64,000 nt of DNA from Cladobotryum mycophilum (GCA_036429605.1 CM071589.1:3472001-3536000), one strand, 5' to 3'. Positions 12,646 through 24,527 are shown, counted from the first letter of the stretch. Notes: generated by a model not told the origin, from the letters alone. Numbers and translations: made by a program.

Positions 12646-14797
12646 TACGATACGATTATGATGTGATATGTAAGGAGTAGTGAACTTTTTTTTGTGGTTG
12701 GTTTGTACTACTGTACTGTACGAAGACATGCATACGCATACATACTTACATATATACATGTGCTTGAGTACTTTAGACAGATGCATAGACTGTTTAGAAT
12801 TTTTTTTCAATCCCCAATGAGACATTTGCCACGTCAAATCCTTGGATTTACTTTTTGTGTTTATATGCAAGATTGCCATTCGGATGAAGATCTACGAGAT
12901 CTGCGAGGCTTTCCCAACGCCATGTCTTTGCCTATATGGTTATACGATGTCTTTATATATATATATTATATGAAATTATTTTCTATGATGCCATGGCTGT
13001 TTTTGAAAGATGAGCGGTGTTGGGGCATTTGTGGCATTGAGGGAGGGAGATTGGACAAAGCTCGGCTACGGCGGGGATGCCCGAATGTTGAGAGCGGGTG
13101 GGACGTGAGCCGTTGTGGATCGAGTCTCGGAAACGTATGACTTGATAGATTCCGACTGCTGCCTTGATTTTGCCCTGATTGTGCCTTTGGGGGTTGGAGG
13201 GGAGAATTGATGGCATCATTGCTTTTTTTGTGTGTGTCAATTGTTCCTTCACAATCATGAGTTATTTTTATTCTTCTGACAATGAGAGGCTGAAGACAAG
13301 AATTGGGAGTTTGTGCCTGCGCTATTGGAAGGTACTAGACTTGGACCTACAGGGACCTGCTGTAGTGAGCTGTAGTGAGCTTTAGTGCATGCATGTGTGC
13401 TACCTTCCCATCCCATGGAAGAAGCTTCGTCCTCCTTGCTTCTTTCCTTCCTCCCTCCTCCTCGGGTGGGCGGAAAAGAAAGGGAAGGAATGAACGGGTG
13501 GAATGGACTTTATGATTTCTTAGTATTTATGTAACTTGTCACTTATCTCTTCTCCTTCAACTACCGAGTACAGTCATTTCTTTTCGCTCTCTTCGTTCTT
13601 CCCTGTGGTTGTCCATCTTCAAGCTGCAGCTCCTCCTCATCGCCCGTGATTTTCATCCCCCACATGGTTCCCCTGGCCCTGGCATGGAACTAGGGCTGGG
13701 CTGGGCTCTCTTGATCCGTGGATCCTTCAGGGCTGTCCGTCGCCACTAAAAATCCTCCCTGTCAATTGGCTGGACCCTGACATTCGACAGAGACAAGCCA
13801 ATCTCAACAACCCTTTTCCATGCACGCCCAATGCAATGCCTCGGATCAATATGTTGTACAGCTTGGTCCAAGGCAGATAGTCAGTCAAGCCAACAAGTTT
13901 GTGCATACACATAGTTGCATGTGCATGGTACAAGGGAAAAAAACATTGGATTGCCCAGCCCCGACGCAATTGATCATGTCGACGGCCAATCATGGCTTCA
14001 ACCACCACACCACCAATGCAGCATGCAAAGACTAGTGATTTTTGTTGGTTGGACAGAAGCAAGCCAGAATTGGAATTTCCAACGATCTGGGTTCAGCATC
14101 TGAACAGTTTTGCAGCGTTGCAAAAGGCGGGGAGGACCGCAAAAAGAGTCCGTCCCGGGGCGCCGTCGCAGCCGCATTCCTCTTCGAGCTCTGAGTGAGC
14201 ATGGTGTGCTATGGTTTGCAGGCATGTGCTGTCAATGTCAATCGTGTCAATGCGAATGGATGGCTTCTGGACAAGTCCCAGCTGAGGCGTACAACCATCA
14301 ATTCTGAAGAGGAAGCTATATTAAAACAGAAAACCATTGGCGTCATCGACATGTCAGCCTCAATGCCACGATATCATGCGTCTGCCGAGCCTGTGCGGAG
14401 TATGTAAGGGCGGATGTGTATACATCCTTCATTCATCCTAGGCCCAAGACATTTCATACAACCGTTCCTTTTGCCGTCGACTCTCCCTTTTTCCGTTTCC
14501 TCATCAATGGTCTCACCGGGTTATGTCTCACTCACGGGCACGTTGCGCGACCTATCCATGTAATAGCCCACTTGGCTGGCCCTCTTATTAATATTCGATC
14601 CAAGCTCGAGTCATCGCCGCCGACAGCTTACGCCTTCTTCCTTGTTCCCTTTACCAAATTGGTCCTTCGCTTTTCGAGTCTTCAAAGTCTCTGGATTGTC
14701 GCCCGACGCCCGTGAACCCGGTGATAGACAAGTCGCTGAACTAGTCGACGACGTATTTCTATCATCTGGATTTTTCGGCGGCGTCGGCAATTCAGCA
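12646..14797. promoter_or_regulatory. Intergenic spacer, 2.15 kb
   Basis: Lies between the ABC transporter stop and the start of the membrane protein, both on the plus strand. It should hold the transporter 3' UTR and the promoter of the next gene. CT-rich stretches occur at 13430-13460 and 13540-13610. No coding sequence or RNA gene could be supported; short ORFs lack domain features. Confidence 0.45.
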
Positions 14798-15926
14798 ATG
14801 ACTTACCAACCCAAGTTTCACGGCCGGGTAGGGTCGCGATCTTCGCTCTCCTCGGTGGGCCAGATGCCCATTATCAGCGAAGATGGCCAATCGCCCTTAC
14901 CGAGCCCGGCTCTACGGATGCCTCAGAAACATGCCCGGAGGAGTGTTGGTCGAGGTTCAATAACGCCCCCGCCACCATACGCATCTCTCTCACCCAGTGG
15001 TTATGTCATTCCACCACCAGCCGCCCTATTAGAGTCCAAATATGAGGGCGATCCGGAGAAGATGATGGTTGATGAAATGAAGTTTGACCGTCCGCCGTCT
15101 GATGATGACCGACGGAATCGTGGCCAATGGCATCCTGAAAGCAGGCATCGAAGATGTCGCTTCATTGGTATAATATCCATGGTCATGATTATAATAGTGG
15201 GACTGGCAGTTGGATTGTCTCTTGGATTAGCAAAAAAGTGAGTTTACTGAGGGTTGCTATATCTGGTGTATTGGCAAGTTTGGGAAATGATGGCTGACAT
15301 GCGTATCCAGGAGCGTCACAAACGGACATCCTAGCACTGGAAGCGGTTCTTCTAGTATTCCAACGGGATCATTCACACTTGACACCACCCTTCAAAACTC
15401 CTCCACAGGATGCACGTCGAATCCCACCACCTGGCGATGTTTCCCCTACAGCAACGGCTCGCCAGCCAAATTTTACTGGACCATTGAACAGGGCACTGGC
15501 CGTAACGAATACCAAGTTTCCTCCTCCGACAACCCTTTCGCCACCTCCTTCACCAACATATCCATGACGCTTCTTGATGCTAGTCTTGGCTCAGAGCGTT
15601 TCGTGTTCTCATTCCAGATGAACAAAACTGTTGTACCCAGCAGTGCTCTTACTTCCACCAACCGTGCTGCCAAATGCACATTTAGCGACACCACTTTCCA
15701 AGCCACTCTATGGACGCGACGTACGAGTGTAAAATCAAAGCATACCCGAAGACAGGAGCTGCCGCAGCCCGGATACCCAGCCTGGCCTGGCATGGTCGAA
15801 GTGACCGAGACCAAGAATTCTACGCTTGGTTCGCCAGAATGCGAGGATGATAAGGGGAATATGATTGCCGATGTGCAAGCCGGGGCCGGAACCTGCGAGT
15901 GTCTGTACGGGACCCCGGATAAATGA
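14798..15926 (+). CDS. Single-pass membrane protein with cysteine-rich ectodomain, unknown function
   Basis: Not recognised as a named family. Two exons (14798-15237, 15311-15926; donor GTGAGT, acceptor CAG, phase closed) give 351 residues. Residues 1-122 are polar and proline-rich, with MTYQPKFHGR at the start and a PPPPYASLSP stretch. One strong transmembrane segment follows (about 124-144, FIGIISMVMIIIVGLAVGLS), flanked by a basic RHRRCR on the N side, so a type II orientation with the C-terminus outside is expected. The outer part has a Ser/Thr-rich linker, six cysteines (GCTSNPTTWRC, KCTF, PEC, TCEC) and several N-glycosylation sequons (NSS, NIS, NKT, NST), as expected for a folded secreted domain. 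ATG 14798 is chosen because in-frame sequence upstream looks like untranslated leader. Possible role at the cell surface is inference only. Confidence 0.75.
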
Positions 15927-16302
15927 GCGCCTTTTGTCTTTTTTTGAATGATTCCCCGGTCTGAGGCAGGACCGAAGAGCATGATACACCTTATGATTCG
16001 GAAAATATTGTTTAAAAAGTTATGAATATGTAAAACATAATTAGGTAGCTAGGTCTCCCTTTCGTGCAAATATTAATATTAAGAGTATTAGCTCTTTTGG
16101 CATGACAAGACATTATATCTCTGCGACCGTGATTGAACAAGTGTAAGTGAAGATGTCAAGTATTCTTTTTCAACGTCTAACAATGATCCTTGATAGGAGT
16201 GTCTTTTCTTCCAAGTAAGCATTGATATCAAATCAAGACAAATGCCCACCAACGCCAAACCATGCAATCCTATCCAGAAAAAAGGGTATATATATAAATG
16301 TA
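15927..16302. other. Convergent 3' spacer
   Basis: Short A/T-rich region between two convergent genes, holding both 3' flanks. Nothing else seen. Confidence 0.5.
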
Positions 16303-19300
16303 TCAATCAATATCCATGTTCACATCCAAGTCCCTATCAAACGGCATGCCCATATCATCCGTCGTATCCATCGGCGATCCCAACAACGTATCGAGCTGCT
16401 GCGTCCTCTGCACTAGATCCTCCACGCCGCTGACCTGAATCCTGCCTAGTCTGGCCCTCTTTGCCCTGTCGTCGCCCTGGGCGGCGCCGCCTCTGCGTTT
16501 ATCGCCTACGGAGTGGTTGCTGGATGGGGCGTCGAACATGACGTCGTCGTCGACTGGTGCTTCGTCCTCTTCCATCCTGTCTCCGTCGTCATCGTACTCG
16601 TCTTCGTTGTCTAGGAGGTTGATGCGGCGGTTGCGGTTGAGGGGTTCCTGCCCCTGACTGTGGCGCCGCCGCGGTAGAGGTAGCGCATCGGGGAGGGACC
16701 GGTGGTGGGATCGTGGGTGCCCTGGAAGATGTAGGGTTTGAGGACGTTGTTTTGGACGGCTCGCCTGATCATGCTGGCGTGGGTGCTGGGGGGTTTGTCG
16801 TCGGAGGTGCTGGCGCCGATGACGGGGAACGCCTCCGAGTTGACGGCCTGGGGGATGGGCAGGTCCATGAGATCGTCGGAGGAGTGGTCGTCCTTGGGCG
16901 GGTTTCCGAGGTCTAGGGAGGACAGCGCCGCGATGTTGAGGTCTTGGCTGATGGGCTCGTCCATGATGTTTGGTAGCGATGGTGAGTCGAGCTCCCCCGG
17001 CTGGAGGGGCCTGGCTGGGCCCCCAAGCTCAGACTGCTATTTCTCGTGGACTTGGATCTGGACTTGGCCTTGGACTTGTTCATGAGATTGGATAGATGCC
17101 GGATCATGGGGTTGGCCAGCATCGGGTTATTCTCCCCAATCTCGGGAAGCAGCGACGGGGAACGATTCCTTTTTTGCGAGGAATTGGGAGCTGGGACACG
17201 ATTGTTACGGCGTGGTATAGACACCCTGTTCGTCTTGATGTCGCCGTGGGAATTGGGTTCAGCGGGATCTGTATCGACGAGATCACTATCGACAGGATCC
17301 GTGCCATCATCAGGGCTAGGCTCCTCGGCATCCGAATCCACAAGCGTAGAGCCAGAAGGGGCCCGGAACGTCCTCCCAGCAGCGCCCGGGATGGTCACCC
17401 TATTCGTCTTGAGGTCATCCTCCCCGGGCCCCTCCCGATCCGGATTCACGACCCTCAGCTTACCCTTGTCCGTACCCGCGATACTAGGCATGGGCGGAGG
17501 AGCACGCCTCTTACCGAACCCCCTCCTCCTGGGCTCTATGACGCGCCTCTTGCGCTCCCAGAACATCTTCCAGAAGGCGCGGACGTCGTCTTCGGTCTCG
17601 TCGAAGCCCCTTTCCTTGCGCTCGGCGATCTTGGTGAGCAGGTAGTGGATCGAGGGCCGGTCGGCCGGGTTCTTGAACTGGCACTGGTAGATGAGGTCCC
17701 TGAGCTCCGGGTCGACGCGGCGGTAGGCCGGCTCGTTGAGGCGCCAGGCGTAGCTCGGGGCGGCCTTTCTGGAGTCGATGGTGCAGTAGACGCCGGTTTG
17801 GGCTGGGTGGGTGATGTATTTGTGGGTGATGGCGCCCTCCATCTGTGTTTTTGGAGAGTAGCTTTATTAGTTTTCATAGATAGGATAGGAGTTGAAGAAG
17901 GGAGAGGGAGAGGGAGAGGAGGGAGAGGGAGCAAGAGGGTAAGAGGGGCTTACAATTTGTCCAATGAGAAAGATATTTGTCCAAGTTCCATATCGACCTG
18001 CCACGGGATGGCCCCGGGAGAGGTTGTCACCCTTGAAGTCCTCCACAGCGCGGGGTCGACCCATGTAGATGTTGTCCCAGTCTTTTACAAACGTCTCCTG
18101 TTGAAGAAAAAAACATTAGAGTCAGTTTTGCTTACATCTTTCCCACTAAAAAAAAAAGAAAGAAAGAAAAGAAGAGAAAAAAGAGAAGGAAGAAGGGGGG
18201 CCGGGAGGGGATCTCTAGAGACATTTCAATACGTACGGGGGAGACGGTTCTTTTTGGGACACCTTCTGGCGGACCAGTAGTCTACTTCCTTCCAGGTATT
18301 CCAGCATTCGCGCATCTTGTGACTGAAGTCGCCGAAATCGTGGATCTAAAGGGGTTTCCGTATTTTGTCAGTAAAAGCTTTGAGTATCTTTCTACCTGAG
18401 AGAGAGAGAGAGAGATGGAGGGAGGGAGAGATTGTACTGACCTTGAAGATGGGGTGAAAGTCGTGATTCGGATCCTCACCGATGAGAACTGTGGTTTCCT
18501 ATGTTAGTCATGATGAAGCAAGAAAAGGGAGAGAGGGGGAAGTAAAAGGGGAAACAAGACGTACCGTTTTGCTCTTCTAGATCGAAATGCACATCATGGC
18601 TATTCTCCATTGTTTTAAAAGCGTTCAACTTGTCCCTCTGTTTAGGATCGTCGGTGCAATCCAACAGCTTGTCAAGATCTTTTCGCCCGCGTCTGGATAT
18701 GAAATGAACGTAGCCTGGTTGATATGCTACCGAGGCGACTCCCTTGACCACTGTGTTTCGTTTCTAGGTCAGCACACAAAAAGAATGCGAAAATTAGGTT
18801 GTTGATGACTTTGAAAGAGGAAAAGGGGGAGGAGGAAAGGAAAGGAAGGAAAGGAAAGGAGGAGGAAAGGGGAGGTGTAAGACTCACAGCACTCCCAAAT
18901 CTCCCACAAGACTCTGTTGGAGAAATGAATATTAAAGTAAGACGCCTTGGCCATCATTTCGAAAAAGTTGCCGTGCTCCGCAAACTCCAACACGACGACG
19001 TTCTCTTCATTGGGCCTGAACTCGGCCCCTGCGGCCTCGTCCGTCTCCAGGTCTAGGGGCCGGTTGGCGCGAATCTTCCTCGCGTTGCCCTGGACGTGGA
19101 CCGGCTGGACGACGTGGGAGGCGCCGCTGTACCGCCAGTGCCACTTGGCCTCCGGGGTGATGTCGGTGCCGCTGTTGGGGATCTTGATGACGACCTTCTG
19201 CTTGCTCCCGTCGTCGTAGATGACGTCCCAGAGGGTCGCTATGCCGAAGCCCCCTCGCCGAGGACCTTGACCCACTCGAGTTGGAAGCTCTCCCACTTCG

Positions 19301-19594
19301 TCTCGGGAAGATGATTGATGACCCCTCTGGGCTGGGAGTAATCCCTTTCACCCCCTCGCGGTACGAGTGCCCAAAGGACCATCGATAGTCCTTGTCCTGA
19401 GGGTGGCGGTCCGGGTAAAAGGGGACTCTGATGTCTTCCTCCTGATCCGCGCTCAGCTCCCAGGCGTTGTCGAGCACCACCTCCTTGTCTCCGCGGATGA
19501 GGGCGGATTGATACGCGAGCATGTTACGCAGTCCCTCGTAGTCTTGGAACGAGGTGCGGCGCTGCAGCACCTCTACGTAGGGGAAGCGATCCAT
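16303..19594 (-). CDS. Divergent protein-kinase-domain protein with long disordered tail; frame broken at G/C runs
   Basis: Exons 19594-18888, 18750-18565, 18488-18442, 18345-18237, 18097-17954 and 17842-16303 (about 912 residues if the frame is restored). Kinase features: glycine-loop LGEG.GFGIA around residue 117, beta-3 lysine VVIKIP near 134, ECLVKGVASVAYQP helix, atypical catalytic loop HFDLEEQNVLIG near 293 (Asp and Asn kept, HRD Arg replaced by Phe), HDFGDFS as the DFG site, and a C-lobe ending NPADRPSIHYLL. The last 400 residues are Ser/Pro/Asp-rich with basic patches (KRARLGRI), probably nuclear. The reading frame shifts by one missing base at four sites: runs at 19351-19355, 19250-19254, 16994-16998 and around 16641-16654. 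The exon 4/5 phase also fails to close beside a G5 run (18237-18241). No other stops occur. The group resembles fungal accessory kinases near NLR or surface-sensing genes; its substrate is unknown. Confidence 0.75.
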
Positions 19595-21266
19595 GATGGC
19601 GGCGATGTATGTAGTGTGGATATAATTTTTGAGTTGTAGAAAGCAATGTGGTCATATTTGGCATCTTATAAACGTGAAGAGAAGGACGGTAGATGTGTCG
19701 TATAGATATTTGGGGATATCTAACATGAATGGGTTTTGGATAAGGGACGAGTTGGATAAAGGGTATTTCAATGAACTTGATGAACAGTCCCCTTTGCTTA
19801 TATGAATGAGACTTGGAATAAGACTTTCAGTATCAATCGAATCCATTTAATAACCAAAGGTCTTTCATACACCAAGGCTTCGTTCGACCTTGTGAGTTCT
19901 GGATAAGGACCCAACGCAATGACTCAATACAATGACCCAACACAAAGCCCTCCACACAAGGCTCCATTGTTTCTCGCAACAAAAGATGCTCGTGCTTCCA
20001 TTGTTGAAGAATGAAGATTGTGCCATGATGAAGAAAAATAGAAACGGCCCTTTTGTTGTCAGCTAAGCTACAAAGGGCGTAAAAAAACAACAGAATTAGT
20101 AGTGGTTCTTCCTATCTCCTTCATATCTCCCGACGAGGATACAAACACGGGGCCCAAAAGAAGAGTGATATTCCGACGGATCAAAATTATGCGGGCAGAA
20201 TAAAAGAACTTGTTCTCTCTGCCACTGTCTCTGCCACTGTCTCTGCCTCTCTCTGTCTCTCTCCAAGGGCAGGGCCTCCCGATTCGGGCAATTAGCCGCA
20301 TTGTGGAGAAATCTCAGACCACCCCCGTAAAAAAAGAATTGGGAACAAGATTGAAGATTCAGGCTAAATTGCCCCCCCCAAAAAAACCACCCCATCGTGC
20401 TCAGCCTGATGACCCCGGCTATCAGAAGAAGAGAAGAAGTGAAATCTGATCAACCAGTCGAAAGGCAAAGGGGACTGAACAAAGATCTTGGTGTAACGGC
20501 AAAAAAGTCACCGGGGTTGTGATGAGCCTTTTTTTATACTATGTGAGTCGAATTATGTGTAAAAGGGAGGATGATTCGGTCGATCAGGTCTCTGCAACGT
20601 AACTCTACGTGAGACAAGAGGAGGGTTTCCCAGTTCAAACAGCAGCTTCATGTAGGCCAGGTAACATATTGTCATATTGCCATATTGTAATACAAAACAT
20701 AGCCAGGGCATGCCATGTTCATGCCACCCTGTCAAAGAAGGATCCCAATCCCATTCATGGAGACCAAAGCCGAAGTCGTAGCCGAAGTCCAGTCCAACCC
20801 GGCCCGGCCATGGATGGCCTTTTGGCTGTTGTGTCGTCGTTGGTCCAACCACAGAAACTTGCGCAAAAAAAGGCGGTACAAGTCGAAGCGGCTCAAGCGG
20901 CTTGCCCGAAAGCAGAATATCCAAGACCATGTTCCCATGTTCTATGCCAATCGGTTCAAACTATACACTACAGGCTGTCATCTCGGGCGGGCGGGCAGTT
21001 TTTCCTTTTTTTTTGCCTTATCGTGGATGGATTGGCTTTATCATCATGCAACCTTGACTCGGGACTCCGCTTGGGGGTGCTTTTAACTAACAAGGCTGGC
21101 CGCCTACCTTGCCTCTGCTAAAAAGAGTTTTGGAGGGTAGAGAGTTCCATCTCTCTCTTTCTGTCTCTCCCGAGTCATTGAAAACATAAATAGTCCCCGT
21201 TGAAAAGGGTCTGCCTGTTTTGAATCTGTTTCTGAATCTATCATCATCTCATCTCATCTCATCATC
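19595..21266. promoter_or_regulatory. Divergent promoter region, kinase / xylose reductase
   Basis: 1.67 kb between divergently transcribed genes. A CTCTGCCACTGT/CTCTGT repeat lies at about 20214-20263. A TATA-like CATAAATAG occurs near 21185-21193, about 75 bases before the xylose reductase ATG. One CCGGGG sequence near 20511 fits the carbon-repressor CreA/CRE1 core SYGGRG, but one site is weak evidence. No gene found. Confidence 0.45.
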
Positions 21267-22434
21267 ATGGCCCCCCCATCAATAAAGCTCAGCAGCGGCT
21301 ATGAGATGCCCCAGGTCGGCTTTGGTCTTTGGAAGGTTGACAATGCCACTTGCGCTGATACCGTATACAATGCCATCAAAGCCGGCTATCGACTCCTTGA
21401 TGGTGCATGTGGTACGTATTGTTGTCTCCCCCCTTTCTTCCTCTCTCTCTCCCTCTCTCCCTGCCTTTCTCTCTCACATTGAGTCTTTTACCTTGTCATC
21501 TTTCATATTCGACACCAACACCAACACTCACTCCTTCTATAGACTATGGCAATGAGAAAGAATGCGGCGAGGGCGTCGCCCGCGCCATCAAAGAAGGCAT
21601 CGTAACGCGCCAGGACCTCTTCATCGTCTCCAAGCTCTGGCAGACCTTCCACGAAGAGGACAAGGTCGAGCCCATTGTTCGCCGCCAGCTCGCCGACTGG
21701 CAGGTCGACTACTTTGACCTCTTCCTCATCCACTTCCCCGTCGCCCTCGAGTACGTCGACCCCAGCGTGCGCTACCCCCCGGCTGGTTCTACGATGGCGA
21801 CAAGGAGGTCCGCTGGAGCAAGGCCACCAACCAGGAGACCTGGGGAGCCATGGAGAAGCTGGTCGGCAAGGGGCTGGCCCGGAGCATCGGCATCTCCAAT
21901 TACCAGGCTCAGGGCGTCTACGACCTGCTAAAATACGCAAAGATCCGCCCCGCCACTCTGCAGATCGAGCTGCACCCTTACCTCCAGCAAAACGACCTCG
22001 TCAGCCTGGCCCAGGCCGAGGGCATCACCGTCACCGCCTACTCCTCCTTTGGGCCCGCGAGCTTCATCGAGTTGAACATGGACCGCGCAAAGAGCGCCGC
22101 TCCCCTGATGGAGCACGACCTCATCAAGGAGCTGGCCACCAAGTACACCAAGACACCAGCCCAGGTCCTCCTCCGATGGGCTACTCAGCGCGGCCTCGCC
22201 GTAATCCCCAAGACGTCTAGACAGGCGGTCATGGCCCAGAATCTCGAATCGGTTACCTTCGACCTAGAACAGGCCGATATGGATCGCATTGCCAAGCTAG
22301 ACCTCAACTTGAGATTTAATGCGCCAACAAACGTAAGCAAAAACCCCCCTCCGCCTGCAGATCAAGTCCTTCCACATATGCTAATCCCCATTTCATAGTA
22401 CTTCCCTAGTGATAAGCTTTGGATCTTTGGTTAA
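21267..22434 (+). CDS. xyl1: NAD(P)H-dependent D-xylose reductase (aldo-keto reductase); one frameshift
   Basis: Reduces D-xylose to xylitol, the first step of fungal pentose catabolism; also acts on other aldoses. Exons 21267-21411, 21543-22332 and 22399-22434. With one base added the protein is 323 residues, the family length. Family marks: MPQVGFGLWKVDN start, AGYRLLDGACDYGNE (catalytic Asp and Tyr), IVSKLWQTFH (Lys), FLIHFP (His), GISNYQAQG, QIELHPYLQQ, and the C-terminal KLWIFG. The coenzyme loop reads IPKTSR. Exon 2 is 790 nt and must be 791 to close. The break lies at the C6 run 21775-21780: upstream reads SVRYP and downstream PGWFYDGDKEV in the next frame. Likely sequencing error, otherwise a null allele. 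ATG 21267 matches the family N-terminus. It has its own promoter with a nearby TATA-like element. Confidence 0.92.
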
Positions 22435-22742
22435 AATAGGGAGAAAGGAAAACTGGTTAGATTCACTGGGACCTGATTGAATACAATTTCAATGGAGGCG
22501 CCTCCCACTGACTGTATTATTATTTAGAGAGCCATTACCTGACCTTGCTGTAATAGAGTACAGACTCATAATCCCCAACCAATACGATTGCCCGTGTTTC
22601 GGATCTTGTAGTAATTACTTCAACTCTGACTCGAAAATTTCATGTTAATGCTGAAACTACGCTGCTTCACGTTGCGCCGTGACCAGTGCTCAGAAACCCT
22701 GTCTAGAAAACTGTCGTACTATGATGCTCTAACAAATTATGT
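22435..22742. other. Convergent 3' spacer
   Basis: Short spacer between the xylose reductase stop and the SDS22 stop. Holds both 3' flanks; no feature recognised. Confidence 0.5.
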
Positions 22743-24035
22743 TTAGACTCTCACATAGGCTGTGGTAGGTTAGTTTCGTCCATGTTCAAGCAAGGCCTTT
22801 AGGGGAACGTACTGGCGTCAATCTGCTTGACTTGCGGCAATGCCAACCGCACTTTATTTCTGTAAAGCGCCGGAGCACGAAGCTGCAGTGGGTTTCCCTC
22901 GAAATAGACTGTCCCCAACTCCTCCTTGTCTTTCAGCTCCTTCTCGACTTCGGTAAAGTCTCCAATCTGATTGTAGCTGGCCCAGACGTCTTCCAACTTC
23001 TTTAGAGGACCGAGGCCCTTGAGGCTTCTGACCTGGTTGTTGGAGAAGTCTATTAGTCGGAGATTCAAGCAGTTTTCGATGCCGTCCAAAGACTCGAGAG
23101 CATTGTGATTAATATGAAGTTCCTCAAGCTGAGGAATGTCCTTGAGTGGGGACAAGTCCCTGATTCGGTTGGACTGAATGCTCAGGAGACGCAGATTCGG
23201 CAGCCCTCCAAGACCAGCCAGCTCGGTGATTTTGTTCTTGGCCACATATAACTCTTCCAAAGCCTTTAAACTGTCGATATTTTCTATTTCTCGGATGCGA
23301 TTTGACCCTAATTCCAGTAATCTCAGTTTGTCTAGCCCTTCTAATCCTTCTATCTTGCTAATCTTGTTCGCGATAAGGTAGACTTCCTTGAGGTCCTTCA
23401 GATGGTTGATGTGCTTGATATGCTTGATCTTGTTGTAGCTGAGGTCCAGGTTGGTAAGTTTTGTCAGACTGTCCAAGCCTCGGATGTGAGAGACCAAATT
23501 GTCGTATAGATCGACCTCCTCTAGCGTATCTGCGAGGATTTCGAGACCCTCGATATCTTGGATGCGGTTTTCCCTCAGACAGATTCGGGTGGCGTTCTTG
23601 AAGCGCTCAAGGCGTAAGGCGGGTATCGACGTGATTCGGGAATGTGTGCACATAATCTCTTCAGTTTCAGAATCTTCGCTGTCGAGAAGGTCTATGGATA
23701 ATATGCTGATTAGTCACTATCTTTGTAGGTGTTTTGGTTGGAGGCACCATACTCTCATCAGCTCTGATTTCTTCTCCAGCCAATACGTTGCTGTCGTCTG
23801 AATATTCCGGGTCTGACAAAGCCTCTGGGTTTGTCACGAGTGCCGTCCTCTGTATGCGCAGCCTTCCATCCCATCCCTCGCTATCTCTCAGCACAGAGCT
23901 TCCCTCGCTATCTCTGAGCACAGAACTGCTCTCGGCTTCCGGTCTGGGCGAGGTGCGACCATCTACAATGTCGACATGAGGCGTGGCCTCGGTCTCTTTG
24001 TCATGGTCATTGTTTGTGTCTAGCGAGGTCGACAT
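22743..24035 (-). CDS. sds22: SDS22, leucine-rich-repeat regulatory subunit of protein phosphatase 1
   Basis: Nuclear PP1 regulator needed for PP1 assembly and mitotic exit in yeasts. Exons 24035-23753, 23691-22813 and 22759-22743 give 392 residues, all phases closed. The first ~110 residues are acidic and disordered and include an exact nine-residue tandem duplication (SSVLRDSEG twice). The rest is a run of about eleven 22-residue SDS22-type LRRs with the pattern LxxLxxLDLSYNKIKxIxxI, ending in the LRR cap: KVRLALPQVKQID then ATYVRV. The last exon is only 17 nt and supplies TYVRV, matching the conserved C-terminus of the family; without it the frame would run to an unrelated STFP ending. ATG 24035 is the first in-frame ATG of a plausible leader. 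Confidence 0.93.
23875..23928 (-). repeat. 27-bp tandem duplication inside SDS22 exon 1
   Basis: Units 23875-23901 and 23902-23928 differ at three bases, all silent for the duplicated SSVLRDSEG. Confidence 0.85.
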
Positions 24036-24527
24036 GATGGCTTTCGGAGTGGAGTGACGATTTGGTACGCTCAAGAGTCCTTTTGGTCGACTAAATGGTC
24101 GAGTGGCGAGAACTTGAAGAGGTGAAGTTGTTGAGGCAGTGTCTTGTTTTGTTTCGCAGCCCAGGTTGATCTCGGGCAGTACTTGTGCAAGTAGATATGG
24201 ATGGATTGGAAATGCTTGGTTGACCCTGATGCCTGGCGGGGTGTTTTGGATAAGGTAAACATTCAGAGGAGTCAGAGCCAACAGTTAGTGACCTCAGGGC
24301 CTGAAAGCGGGGTGATACATAGCCCTGGAGGAGCTGGACCCCTGCAAGAGGCGCTACAAAGGGCCAAAGGTTTGGTTGCCACATCACCTGCACCTAAAGC
24401 ACTCTAAGCACCATCCACTAATAAAAACGAGAGCGAGCAAAACTCCAGCTGTGAGTAGAACATGTCATGATTGATTCCTGGGCTGGTTACTCACCTTCGG
24501 TCTCATGGGATATTGATCAATTCAACA
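24036..24527. promoter_or_regulatory. Divergent promoter, SDS22 / alpha-beta hydrolase
   Basis: A 492-bp shared upstream region of two divergent genes. An in-frame upstream extension of SDS22 exists but begins without ATG. No recognised motif. Confidence 0.5.

Noticed and set aside
18110..18160. 10-nt microexon (T GGG AAA GAT) between kinase exons 4 and 5
   Set aside because: It closes the phase but needs a 38-nt intron and a poor GTATTG donor; a one-base run error at 18237-18241 is simpler.
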